A stretch of DNA of 64,000 bases from Platycnemis pennipes (taxonomy: Eukaryota; Arthropoda; Insecta; Odonata; Platycnemididae). The position numbers and the translations under genes are program-made. The notes beneath the pieces were generated by a model, which was not told where the DNA came from, searched no databases, and saw only the letters and a list, made by a program, of their open reading frames with translations. This document shows, one piece after another, positions 53,546 through 64,000 of this stretch. How positions within the stretch are numbered: position 1 is the stretch's first letter; every line of letters begins with the position of its first letter. The DNA lies in the NCBI GenBank assembly GCA_933228895.1, contig OW121848.1, forward strand, positions 137,658,615-137,722,614, in the 5' to 3' direction.

Positions 53546-55739
53546 CCAAAAGCAGGACCTCGTTCTCCAGGCCGCAAATGCCACACCAATTGCCACCTTT
53601 GGTTTTCAGCTCCTGACTTTGGACCTGGGTCTGCGGCGCCCTTTCCAATGGCGTTTCGTCATCGCCGATGTACACACGGCCATCCTTGGGGCCGACGCCC
53701 TCAGCCATCATGGCCTGCTCATTGATCTCCTTCATGGCTGCCTCCTTGATGGCCTCACCAGCCTCTCAACTGTCTGCTCGCGCGGCCCGACTCCTGACGT
53801 CCATTCTGTCAGTATCGCCTCGACCTACGCCGTCCCGGAAGGCCCCCTCGGCGTCCTTTACAAGGAATTAGTTGACAGGTTTGCCCAGGCTGCCGTGCCA
53901 CCCGGTGAGATGGCAGCACTGCCCGACTTGCCTGTTCACCATCAAATTGTCACCGATGGCCAGCCCGTTTTTGCGCGGCCGAGACGGCTTGCAGGAGAGC
54001 GCCTCCACGCAGCCAAGCAGGAGTTCGCTTTCTGCTGGAACGGGGCATCATCCGTCCCTCCTCGAGCCAGTGGGCTAGTCCTCTGCACATGGTCCCCCAG
54101 TCGGGAGGTAAGTGGCGTGCTACAGGCGACTACCGTCAGCTCAACAACTGCACCCGCCCACACCGCTACCCGCTGCCTATCATAGAGAACCTCCTCCAAG
54201 ACGCTCAGGGTGAAGTTTTCTCGGTCATAGACCTACACCGGGCTTTCTACCAGATCCCAGTCGACCCCGCGGACGTCTAGAAGACAGCAGTTACGACACC
54301 CTTTGGTCTGTTTGAGTTCGTCGGCATGCCTCTGGGTCTCCGAAACTCTGCGCAGACAATGCAGCGCACCATGAACCATGTACTCAGGAAGTTGGGATTC
54401 GTCAGGTGCTACCAGGACGACGTTCTCGTCGTCTCGGACGACCACGAGCAGCACCAGCGGCACCTAAAGCAGCTTTTCACTGTCTTGCGAGACGCTAGGT
54501 TGCATGTCAATTGGGGAAAGTGCTAAATTGGGGAAAATGCTAAATTGGGCAGCCGGAGGCAATCTTCGCCGGCTACCTCATCTCTCGAGAGGGTTTCCGC
54601 CCGCCCGCCCCCAGGACCCAGGCCATCCTCGAGTTCCCGAAGCCCGAGCATTCCACGCAATTATGAAGATTCCTCGGAGTTTTAAATTTTTATCGCCGCC
54701 GCCCTGCTGACCGAGCTTCTCAAAGGCTCTACAGTCAAGAACGCTAATCTCTTTTGGACCGCTGAGGCTGACAACGCGTTCGAGCGCTGCAAGGAGAGCA
54801 TTGCATCAGCCGCCACGTCAGCATTCCTTTCATCCTCCTCACCGCTCGCCCTACGTACAGACGCCTCCAGCACAGCCATTGGAGCTGTTTTGGATCAGCA
54901 GCCGGCCGATGGCATCTGGGTACCGCTTGGTTTCTTCTCCAAAAAGCTGGCGGAGACCAAGCAACGATACACAACCTATGATCGAGAGCTCATCGCCATT
55001 TTCGCGGCCATCAAGTACTTTCAGTGCATCCTGGAGGGAAGAACTTTCATCATCTACACCGACCACCGGCCCCTCACATTTGCCCTCATCCAACGCTCGG
55101 ACAAGGCGTCACCACGGCAGGCCCGACACCTTGACTTCATCGCCCAGTTCGCCACGCGTCTGGTCCATACGCCGGGCACCTCGTGGCTCTCGGGTGGAAA
55201 CGGTCTCCATGCCTGCCGCCTTAGACTCCGCGCTCATCAGCGCGGCTCAAGACTCCGATGATCAGCTGCCGCACTTGCTTGCCAGCCCACGACTCAAGCT
55301 ACACCAGCTGGACATCGACGGCAACTCTGTATATTTCACCGAATTCAATGGCACTATCAAGCCACACCTTCCAGTTGCGCTCCGCCGCCAGGCCTTCGAA
55401 ACAGTCCATCAGCTCTCACACCCGAGTGGTAGAGCCACTGCCAAGCATGTAGCGCTTAAGTTTTTCTGGCCCAGTCTTCGCAAGGATGTCCTCCGCTGGG
55501 CCAAGCAGTGTGTCCCATGCCAGCTCTCTAAGGTCCACCGCCACAACCGCGCTGAGCTCGGCAATTTCTCCACCCCGGACAGCCGTTTCGACCACATACA
55601 CGTGGACCTCATCAAGCTGCCGGAGTGCCAAGGCTTCAACCATTGCCTAACCATCAATGATCGCTACACCCGGTGGCCATCAAAGAAGGTCATCTTTTCA
55701 CTCCCTCCGCAACCCGCGAATGTCATTGGGGGGAGTGGC
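53546..55739 (+). pseudogene. Gypsy pol remnant: protease, reverse transcriptase, RNase H, partial integrase
   Basis: Frames shift several times. Protease end: LQAANATPIATFG and ILGADALSHHGLLIDL. Reverse transcriptase: GDYRQLNNCTRPHRYPLP, VIDLHRAFYQIPVDP, TPFGLFEFVGMPLGLRNSAQ and the catalytic CYQDDVLV at about 54409, with stops at 54278 and 54524. RNase H: LRTDASSTAIGAVLDQ, RELIAIFAAIKYF, YTDHRPLTF. Integrase zinc finger (HQLSHPSGRATAKH, CVPCQLSK) and the first core Asp in FDHIHVDLIKLP, then a jump to the polypurine tract beside the 3' LTR. The rest of integrase is gone. Confidence 0.88.
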
Positions 55740-56077
55740 TGTGGCGCCTCCGTCACCGGCGGCCGGCGCGCCACGCTGTCACAGGAATCAGAGGCTGATT
55801 CCCCGCCAGGTCGCCGCGGCGAGACAATTCGCCGCCAGGCCGTCGCCGGCGAGATAATTGCTCTCCGAGTTCGCGCCTGAAGCATTGCAGTTCTCGCATA
55901 GCGCTCGCTCAGAACACTCGCGTAAGACGGCGCTCCCTGTGGTGTTGACCTCGTGTCTTTTTGGATGCTCAATAAGTGTTTTTCCGTATCCTGTGGTGTA
56001 AGTTATTTCAGCTGCACCTTGACCTGCACGCTCCCTCTCCCAGCTACGCTTCCGAGCGGGAATAGGGAGGCCAGCAA
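55740..56077 (+). repeat. 3' LTR of the gypsy element
   Basis: 338 bases, about 97% identical to the 5' LTR. A purine-rich GGGGGGAGTGG lies just upstream as polypurine tract. AATAAAAG of the 5' LTR is AATAAG here. Confidence 0.92.
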
Positions 56078-56282
56078 ATATGTAGTGAATTAATTATTCG
56101 TTTATAGCATTATCCTGTGGAAATACAGGTATTTGCTTCCCACGTAGCCATACCGATTGTAATATGCGGCCCACAAGCCTGCTCTATGAAGAATGGATGA
56201 AACCAATAAAAATGCCGTGGAATTCTTCTTACTAATGTACATTTTATGCACAAGTTAATTGATTTTTTTTCATTTTTAGGCA

Positions 56283-58260
56283 TGGCTGGACAGCGCAGAG
56301 TTAGTCAATATTTGGAAGAAAACCCTGAGCCTTCTACGTAAGGTAAGCGTTTGGAATAGACCTCCTAAAATACCATCATTCTCCTTTTCTTGCCATGTTG
56401 CCTATCCCTTGCTCTAAACCCAGCGACACCTTTTTGATCATTTGAGTTCTTTACTATTTATTAATTATATTTCCAAAAATGAAAATGCATTGAATCATAT
56501 AGTGGTAACAATACTTACATGAAGTGTTTTACATTTACGATATAGGTACACTCCCAAAGAAGAAAAGACTTGCACAAAAAGGGAGTGGAGGATGCAGAAA
56601 TTGAAGAGCTACTATTAGAGGGACTCTCTTCTGATTGCGAGGAGGATTCGTCAACGGAATGGACTGGAGAAGAATCAGAGGGCAGCGAGGAAAGTGGAGA
56701 CGAAGGAGAGCCTGGTTCAGGGACACGTGAGCACTTGTCCACCGCCCCCTCACCTCAAACTCCTCCGCTTTTGCCTTCCACTACCGCGGGACCCGTTACT
56801 TGGGTAGCCGATCAGCCGTCCAACCCTCCCATTATTTTCTCGGGTTTTCCAGGGTTGAAGACCCTTCCGGAGAGTAATAGCCCAAAAGCCTATTTTGATC
56901 TTTTGGCCACAGCTGAGTTTTACGATCTCATCGTTGAGGAAACGAACAGACAGGCTGAGCAAATACTTTCAAAAAACCCAAGACCACAAGCTCGTATTGC
57001 CAAGTGGAAAAATTTAACGAAAGAGGAGATGAAAGTGTTCCTCGGTCTCCTCTTCCACATGGGTACCGTTAAAATTAATCATTTAAATGATTACTGGAGG
57101 AAAGGGAATCTTTTTGACATAAAATTCATTTCGTCATTCATGGCCCGTGATCGCTTTCAGGGTATTTTGCAAGCCCTGCATTTTTCCAAAATGCCCACGG
57201 AAGATGAGCCTCATATTGAAGACCACCTTCACAAAATTAGGCCCCTCATCGACATATTCCATAAAAATATGGCAAATATCTACTCCCCAGCAAAGAATTA
57301 AGCCTGGACGAGTCAATGATGTTGTGGAGAGGACGCCTAGTATTTCGCCAATATATGCCTGGAAATCGCCATAAGTATGGCATAAAAATTTATATGCTGA
57401 CGAAACCATCTGGGTTAGTGTTAAAAATGATAATTTACACTGGGTCTGGGGATAAGGAAGTTGGAGGTTCAGGGCATGTGAACAAGGTTGTTCACAAACT
57501 ATTGGAAGGTTTCAAGGGAATTGGACATTCTGTGTACCTTGACAACTTTTACACCAGCGTGAAACTGGCCGAAGAACTCCTGGAGGATAAAGTTTATTGT
57601 ACGGGGACTCTAAGAGCCAATAGAAAAGGCAACCCCACAGTTGTGCTACGTAAAAGGATTGATAAAGGTGAGATTATACATTCCTGGAACGACAAAGGTG
57701 TTTGCGTTATGAAGTGGAAACATAAGCGAGATTTGATGATGATTAGCACCTAGTTTGGCAGCCGACTTCTCTATGTACAAAATCGTCGTGGGGTAGTACG
57801 TTCGAAGCCGGAGGCAGTTATAAAATATAATTGTTTCATGGGAGGTATCGATCACTTGGATCAATAAATGACGTACTACCTTTGCGAACGCAAAACCATG
57901 AAATGGTATAAAAAACTTGGAATACATATATTCCAGTTGCTGCTAATCAACAGCTACATTTTGTTCTGTCGTCACAGTGGACAAAAACTCTCACTATACG
58001 ACTATCGTTTAGAAGTTATTAAGTCGTTATTGCCAGAAACTCCCTCCCGTGGTTCACGACCCTCAACACCTCGAACCCTACAGATGCACTTCCCGGACTT
58101 CCTTCCAATGGGTACGGGGAACAAAAGACAGCAGAGGCGGTGTCGCGTTTGCTACAAAAATAGAGTGAGAAAAAGCATAACAACATATTGCCTAGACTGT
58201 CCTGAGGAGCCAAGACTTTGCCTTAGGCCATGTTTTATGGTCTTTCATAAAGATATTTAA
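56283..58260 (+). pseudogene. piggyBac-type transposase (PGBD4-like), broken
   Basis: A possible first exon (MAGQRRVSQYLEENPEPS, 56283 to a donor near 56337) precedes the main frame from about 56534. An acidic N-terminus (EELLLEGLSSDCEEDSSTEW) is followed by the core: WKNLTKEEMKVFLGLLFHMG, then after a one-base shift near 57295 the first catalytic Asp in LSLDESMMLWRGRL, the second in SVYLDNFYTS and the third in MGGIDHLDQ. Stops lie near 57751 and 57866. The C-terminal cysteine-rich domain CRVCYKNR, CLDC, LCLRPC is complete. One shift and two stops rule out function. AATAAATAAA near 58332 may be its polyadenylation signal. Confidence 0.88.
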
Positions 58261-59447
58261 TTGTGAAAGTGTATATTTAATGTTTTATAGAAATTCTAAA
58301 TACTGTTCTATTATTGTATTGATGCCATTTGTAATAAATAAAAAGTGTAAGTACAAACAAGGGTACATTAGAGTTTTTCCTTTGTTGTTGATTCTCTTTC
58401 GTAGCTGCCAAATAATTGGAAATCAATGATCTCCCTGAAAGTCAGTTCCATGAGGTAAGCTTTTTGCGACGTGACCACGTCAGAAAATGCTACTTCCCTC
58501 ACGAATGCCACAAAATATTCTTTGCCCTTCCAGGACGGAGCTTTCACTACGCTAGGGTCCTCTCAGGTACCTGTTTCTCTAACTTGGGTTGGGGCCCAGA
58601 GGGGTGTTGAACCTTTTTCTCGGCCGACGGGCTGAGATAATCTTCAACCTTTCCCACTTGGGGACCCGTTTACAACAAGCCGTCGAGGTCAACTATTTGT
58701 TTGTTTTGCTAAAACATTTTTGCTAGAGCCTCGATATTATTTGTATCGGAAACGAACTATTTCAGTTTTACATTGCATTTACAGCTTTTAAACGAAATTT
58801 TACCGATAATATTAAGCACCCTAGCAAAAAATAACTTTAATAGTTAAACAAATGATTTTGTCGTGTTATGTCACTCTCGTAAATTACTTTGACCACTTCT
58901 CAACGAGAAAAATTATAATGAATTAAAAATATCATTATCCAGACTATTGACATCATGATCGTAGCACGATACATCGGGTTTCGTAAAAAATTTTTATCAA
59001 CATCTACGTTGACACAGTACTCTGCAAGCCAGAACTGTTATTTTCAATTACAAATCACTCGATTTAATAAGAAATTCTTCGAATGTTATAATTTCAACAT
59101 TTGTGCACATCGTGATTCGAAAGACTGTCGGCAATCACACTGTACTTCACGCGGAAGCCATTGACCAACGAAAGCAAGTGTTAAGAAAGGGTTAAGATAT
59201 AAAATATGTGCAATGTACATGTACACCGATAGGTATAGTTAGGAAAAAGAATGTTATCCTATTTTATTTCGAGTATATTATAATTTTAGTTGGATTAAAA
59301 AGCATTACCCTTTATACTGTAACACTTTTCTTTACACAAAATTAGTAATATCTCGCAAAACGTTACAACAAACAAGACAGCTATAGAAAGAAGCTATGTG
59401 TAATGCGGGTTACCAACGCAGCGTTATAAGCTATGGCGAATGACTGC
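58261..59447. other. 3' noncoding part of the piggyBac-type element
   Basis: No ORF with motifs. AT-rich after a GC-rich block at 58560-58690. Confidence 0.5.
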
Positions 59448-59571
59448 TTAACCCTTTCGCGCCGGACGTCGGTCATGGCCGACGCAGATGTTTGTACCCT
59501 AGAGACCGAACGTCGGTCATGACCGACGCAGATTTTTCGACCCAAAAGACCGAACGTCGGCCATGGCCGAC
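59448..59571 (+). repeat. Second piggyBac-like terminus with three palindromes at 44-bp spacing
   Basis: TTAACCCTTTCGCGCCGG at 59448 has the TTAACCC start common in piggyBac-like elements. Palindromes CGTCGGTCATGGCCGACG (59467), CGTCGGTCATGACCGACG (59511) and CGTCGGCCATGGCCGAC (59555) follow at exactly 44-base spacing. The other end was not found in the window. Confidence 0.75.
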
Positions 59572-59720
59572 TAGGAGGAGGAAAAGTGACCGCCGCGGAA
59601 GGAATAACCTCAGGTATACTGCGACCCCTCGAGACCCGGCTTAGCGTGAGCTAAGACCCTTTCCCGGGCAACTGGGCTCAACCCTCTGCCTCATTAGGAA
59701 CTAGTGATGGGCAAAGTCGG

Positions 59721-61704
59721 TCTTTTGAGAGATCTCGGTCACGCCTATCACTCCCACTTGTGATTCGGTCGTGAGCTTAAGGTCAAGAGTGAACGATGTT
59801 CCAGCTAAGTGATCTGCTCAAGTTGCCTACGATCAATGATCTATCAGGAAAGTCGTGAGCGATAAAAAATGTGGTCGTTCGTGATTTTTATTCTGTAAGC
59901 ATGACCGATGTGTACAGCTACCTTGTTTAGTGCCGGTTTCCGTGGAGTTTTGAGCAATTCTTCGAAGTCAATTGAAGGCACAATTGTGCAATACGTTCGA
60001 AGGTTTGTTTTGTTTTTACACATTAATGTTCTTGGTTTGTGATTTTAAGTATAGTTACGAAGAATATTAGAAATATCCCGCTTCATTACAAAACTATTGA
60101 AGTGACTTATTTTATAGACCAAAATCAGTGAAAGGATAATGATTGATTTGTGTACCTACGCAATGTAGGTATTATAGATAGATATAGTGTATAGTTTTTT
60201 ATTATACTTCTTTCAATAAACGTTGCCACCTCAGAGTCATCTCTTTATATTATCTCATTATTGTATTGGAAATGAGATTGTGTTGATTTAATTAATCACG
60301 ACCAGGAAGTTGGCCCACGGTTACTCCCGTAGTTTGCCCATAGTGATTTCACCATTAAAAATCGTAGAATTATGAATTTGCTACTTTTGGAGGAATTGTA
60401 ATTCAAAGTTACGAAACTCTAAAGTACTTTTTCCATCACACGGAGTAATATCCGGGAATTTGCACGTACTTTCTCGGTATTTTTATAGAGTTAAATGTAG
60501 TTACCGTGAGTAGTTAGCGTGTGCCAACTTCATGGTGCCTAATTAATCCTATTTTGGGCCAGTAATGAGTAATTAGTAGTATCAGAAACTATAGTTTGTC
60601 ATTGGCAAGGAATAAAAGTTTAAATGAATATTGTCTAAGCTCCTCAGCGCACAAGCCATGTCGGAGCACACATTTTGATGAAATCACAGATGGAAGAAGG
60701 GACTGCCCAGTCTCAATCTCGCCCCAATAAAGTTGTATTGTTATTATTATTTTTGTTTTCCTGAGACGATTTCTTCTTTTCGAGCAAAGTACACAATTTT
60801 ACCCGCAGAAACATTTCTTCCGCGGAGGGAAATTCTAGTTTCAATTCGGGGATTTTGGGATGTCATGCCGGGGTCAAGGCGGTATTTTCAATATGGGATA
60901 ACACCACAGCTAAAGTGATGTGTAATTGATAGATGGTGATTTATATTGATTTTGTATGTCTAACTACGTCTACGTACGTCTTATACTCAACTTTGCCGTT
61001 GATTAAATCCTATTGCTAAACAGAGCAATGTAAAAATTACACACAACGCACCCGCTACTGCAGTAAACAGTAATGACAACTCTGATTGTGCTGGAAGTAA
61101 GAAGAATACGGTTTATTTTATCAATATGCCGGTTTTTATTTACTAGTACACAACCATTGTCATATTTGGCTGAAGTGTTCACTCACTTCTTGGCTAGTAA
61201 ATTAGATGTGTATGAGTACCTAATTGCTTAGACTACATTATGTAGCCACAGGTAAGAAGAGAAATGAAGGCTGCATGGTAAGAACGGTATATCAGAGAAA
61301 TAAGATGAAAATAAGACTTGGGAAAATTTTAGATTTTGTAATCAAATGACGGAAGATAGATAATTTATTGCTGGATCTGCTCTAGTTCTTCCAAAACCCC
61401 TGTTCAATCAACCACTATTGGGGCAAATAGAACATTTTGGACATGGACAAGGTTGAAAGTACTTTTTCCCATTCTGATATAGGTTCCGTGGAATACATCT
61501 GAGGTGATATTAAGGTAGGTTTGAATGTGAGTAAAAATCCTCAAGATTTTTACAGGCATGTCATTATCTACCTACACTATTTGGTGCATCCACTTCCCCT
61601 TCTTTCTGTAGTTTATCTATTTCTTCGCAGTTTTCCTTAGCCTGATTGGCTACTTGCCAAAGTTTATAATTTAATTCCTTATACCTTCTCTTGTTACATG
61701 TTAA
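59721..61704. other. No gene recognised; hAT upstream region
   Basis: AT-rich. A polyadenylation-like CCCCAATAAAGTTGTATTGT followed by TTATTATT at 60723-60750 resembles a retroelement 3' end. No ORF with motifs. Confidence 0.4.
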
Positions 61705-63141
61705 GGCAATGCCTGCAAAAAAAAATCCAGTTCCGTCTGGGGATACTTCAAGGATGAGGGCAGTAGTAAAGCAAAATGCAATTTCTGCTCTAAAAACATA
61801 TCTTACAAAAATGGTGCCACAGGTAATTTACTTCGGCACTTGAAATTACTACATCCAACTATGCACCCTGTGTCCTCAGGCATGCCATCTTCCTGTGCAA
61901 TTGATTCAGATGAAGTGGCAAGCACCTCACTCACTGGGACAAATACTAGCTTCTCCACACCAACAGACACTGCAATCATCTGCCCATCACAATCACTAGA
62001 GACAGTTCCATCACTGTCATCAAGTACTAGAGAGCTGTTGACACAAACAACTTTGACACATTTAATAAGGAAGCCAATATCAGACAAAAAAACTCAGGAG
62101 ATTAATTTCAGCTTGGTGAAAACTATTGTGAAAAATTATCTCCCTTTTCAACTGGTGGATAGTAAGTATTTTAGAGAATTTATTTACAAACTTAATAACT
62201 CATATCAGTTACCTAATAGGAAAACATTGTCAAAGGTGTTCGTACCACAATTGTACGAGATGGTGAAAGAAAGGGTAAAGAATGAGTTGAAAAAGGGGCA
62301 GAGATACTCAATAACTACAGATGGTTGGACTTCCAGAACCAATGAAAATTATTTGTCAGTAACAGTACATTTCATTTCTAATGACATGCAGTTTAAATCC
62401 TTTCTATTAGACTGTTTCCAATATAATGACAGGCATACAGCAGTAAATATTGCAAAAGAGTTGCAAAGGATAATGAAGGAGTGGGGAATAGATGAACATG
62501 TGGAGGCTGTAGTAACTGATAATGCTGCAAACGTTGTGGCAGCAGTAAAATGTGGTGGTTGGAAGCATGTTCCATGCTTTGCACATACGATAAATTTGAT
62601 TACTCAGCATGGAATTCATAATGCCATACAAGATACAGTCAGTAAAGTAAAGAATATTGTTAAACATTATAAGCATAGTCCCCAGGCAACAGAGAAATTA
62701 AAAAAAATGCAAGAAAAATTTGATTGCCGCATATTAAAACTTAAGCAGGACTCCCCGACCCGATGGAATTCTACTTTCGAAATGTTGCAGAGAGTTTTAG
62801 AAATGAAAACACCCCTCCTTTCCTCAATAGCTCTGGACTGCCCAGAATTAACCAATTTAACTAATGATGATTTTGAAATAATTGATCAATCTTGTGAAAT
62901 TTTAAAAGTATTTAAGAATAGGACCGAGGAAATGAGCAGTGAAAAATGTGTCACTATATCCAAAACTATTGTTATGGTAATGGGATTGAAAGACTGGTGT
63001 TCAAAGTTCTTGAACACACCAGAAGTTCCAGATCAAGTGACTACCCTTGCTGAAATGCTTCTTGAAGAAATAGAAAAACGCTTCCACAAGCTGGAGGAAA
63101 AGCAAACATATGCTGAGGCAACATTTTTAGACCCTACCCAG
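61705..63141 (+). CDS. hAT-type transposase with BED zinc finger (first coding exon, partial)
   Basis: The frame is open from 61705. The BED finger (VWGYFKDEGSSKAKCNFC, then NLLRHLKLLHP) lies at about 61738-61855. The catalytic core follows with the first Asp in ITTDGWTSRTNENYLS, the second in VVTDNAANVVAAVK and CFAHTINL. The exon ends at ACCCAG|GTAAAA (63141), where the family continues toward the catalytic Glu and the dimerisation domain; those exons are not visible. An ATG at 61709 is out of frame by one base across a run of nine A, so either a base is missing there or an upstream exon supplies the start. ZBED-type proteins are related. Confidence 0.82.
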
Positions 63142-63149
63142 GTAAAAAT

Positions 63150-63570
63150 ATTTGGTCTGTAACTGAACTGGAACACGTCTGGAACTGGGGTGGAGCTAGA
63201 GGTCTGTAGGTGGTCTGAAACTGGGAAGAAATTGAAACATTGCTCCAGACCAGTATGGTCTGCAACTGGTCTGGACAACAGATGGGCAAACTGGTCTGGA
63301 CAACGGGTGGGCAAACTGGTCTGTAACTGGTCTGGACCCAGGTTGTGCACCCTTGTCTGTAACTAGTCTGTACTTCCTGCCTCACTGCTCTGGAATTGGT
63401 CTGGATTTGGAGGGTTTATCTTGTCTGTAACTGGTCTGGACCCAGGTTGTGCACCCTTGTCTGTAACTGGTCTGTACTTCTTACCTCGCTGCTCTGGAAT
63501 TGGTCTGGATTTGGAGGGTTTATCTTGTCTGTAACTGGTCTGTTCTCAGAGGGTCTATGAGGTCTGGAAC
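63150..63570 (+). repeat. CTGTAACTGGTCTGG-type repeats with a 104-bp tandem unit
   Basis: Variants of GTCTGTAACTGGTCTGG recur throughout. A larger unit beginning TCTGGACCCAGGTTGTGCAC at 63331 repeats at 63435. It lies just after the hAT splice donor, so probably intronic. Confidence 0.85.
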
Positions 63571-63828
63571 TAATCTGTTCTAGTGACTAGCTGGTTTTTA
63601 ATACTTAACGTGAGACCTGGGATAACTCATATCTCTGTCAATCTTATCGATCTGACTGGTAAAGACAGACTGGGTAGCAGTGTTCTTAAATTGTTTACAA
63701 CCATTATACAATCAATATAACACATGGTTTATTTTGAAAAGGGAAGATATATCTCTATGGATGGGTGCAGCCGAAAGGGGCAAGAAAATTCAAAGTAATT
63801 CTTGCTACAATCAATAGCTCAGAATTGA

Positions 63829-64000
63829 TATATTTCCAGATTATGTAGGTATGAGTGCAAATGGAATGCTAAATTTAACAACTGTCTTTTTGATTTTAAC
63901 TGTAAATTTGATAGACTCTATAAGGATGGAGTCAATTATGTAGCCGAAAGCTATTCCATAAAGGGGAAGCATTGCTCCTCTTTTGCAGTATTAGACGATG
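63829..64000 (+). CDS. Unidentified open frame running off the window, possible exon
   Basis: Open from 63829 to the end with CRYECKWNAKFNNCLFDF and DGVNYVAESYSIKGKH. An acceptor-like TATTTCCAG ends at 63839. Cys-rich start, no family recognised. Phase does not match the hAT donor at 63141 directly. Confidence 0.25.

Larger units (their letters stand above)
52838..56077 (+). mobile_element. Ty3/gypsy element, CsRn1-like, internally deleted
   Basis: Two LTRs (52838-53177 and 55740-56077) enclose gag and pol remains. The flanks ATATG (52833-52837 and 56078-56082) form a 5-bp target duplication. The primer site and gag motifs point to the CsRn1 group. Between the LTRs there are only about 2.56 kb, less than needed for gag, protease, reverse transcriptase, RNase H and integrase, so parts are missing. 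Confidence 0.9.
51691..59451 (+). mobile_element. piggyBac-type element with palindromic ends, interrupted by an LTR element
   Basis: It starts at TTAACACTTTCCGTGCGG (51691) followed by two palindromes centred on TTAA, and ends at GCGAATGACTGC|TTAA (59448-59451). TTAA ends and an internal piggyBac transposase (56283-58260) support the class. The right end seems cut at the TTAA in the middle of a palindrome like those at the left, because a different terminus starts there. Without the LTR insert the present part is about 4.5 kb. Confidence 0.72.
59702..64000 (+). mobile_element. Probable hAT element, right end outside window
   Basis: TAGTGATGGGCAAAGTCGG at 59702 looks like the terminal repeat of a hAT element (many start C/TAG...GGGCAAA). 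A BED-finger hAT transposase follows at 61705. The opposite end is not in the window, so the link between the two is inference. Confidence 0.5.

Overview
This window looks like a transposon graveyard from an animal nuclear genome, most likely an arthropod. It has intron-bearing genes with GT-AG splice sites, tRNA-derived SINE heads, Jockey- and I-clade LINEs, a CsRn1-type Ty3/gypsy element with a tRNA-Trp-like primer site, and PIF/Harbinger, piggyBac, hAT and mariner relics. I cannot name the species. No rRNA, functional tRNA, CRISPR array or bacterial operon is seen, and no host gene is identified with confidence.

Layout. 1-3265: 3' two thirds of a Jockey-clade ORF2 on the + strand, then a tandem copy of its 3' end. 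3281-5875: an 18-bp repeat, a LINE endonuclease relic, a hairpin-rich leader and a frameshifted gag-like ORF1. 7.1-24.98 kb: one Jockey-clade LINE on the - strand, split by a 12,237-bp insertion (8695-20931) that has 383-bp terminal inverted repeats (TIRs) and a TTAA target duplication. That insertion has no recognisable transposase. It carries an intact I-clade LINE (11.3-16.98 kb), a mariner relic and two SINEs. 25.0-27.4 kb: another decayed Jockey-type relic and a 25-bp minisatellite.

27.45-37 kb: a GC-rich promoter-like block with a CRE palindrome and exon-like pieces. They are interrupted by a second I-clade LINE with both ORFs intact (28703-33886, 12-bp target duplication, inserted in an older I copy) and by a 392-bp truncated I copy with a 15-bp duplication. 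A broken PIF/Harbinger transposase follows. 37.7-46.0 kb: a piggyBac relic split by a 7,588-bp PIF/Harbinger element (38036-45623, TAA duplication). Its transposase is dead, but its Myb/SANT-like companion gene is open across three exons.

46-51.7 kb is mostly noncoding: a possible minus-strand LTR, two strong hairpins, an ACGTG cluster, a DDE fragment, a hAT fragment and a LINE 5'-leader fragment. 51.7-59.45 kb: a piggyBac-type element with palindromic ends and a broken transposase, interrupted by a deleted Ty3/gypsy element with ~97% identical LTRs. From 59448 another piggyBac-like terminus with palindromes at 44-bp spacing appears, and from 59702 a probable hAT element with a BED-finger transposase runs off the window.

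How the parts relate: these are not cooperating host genes but layers of insertions. Relative ages can be read from who interrupts whom. The I-clade LINEs are the youngest-looking coding units because both full-size copies keep uninterrupted ORFs of identical length. The main puzzles are the large TTAA/long-TIR unit without a transposase and the intact Myb-like gene beside a dead transposase.
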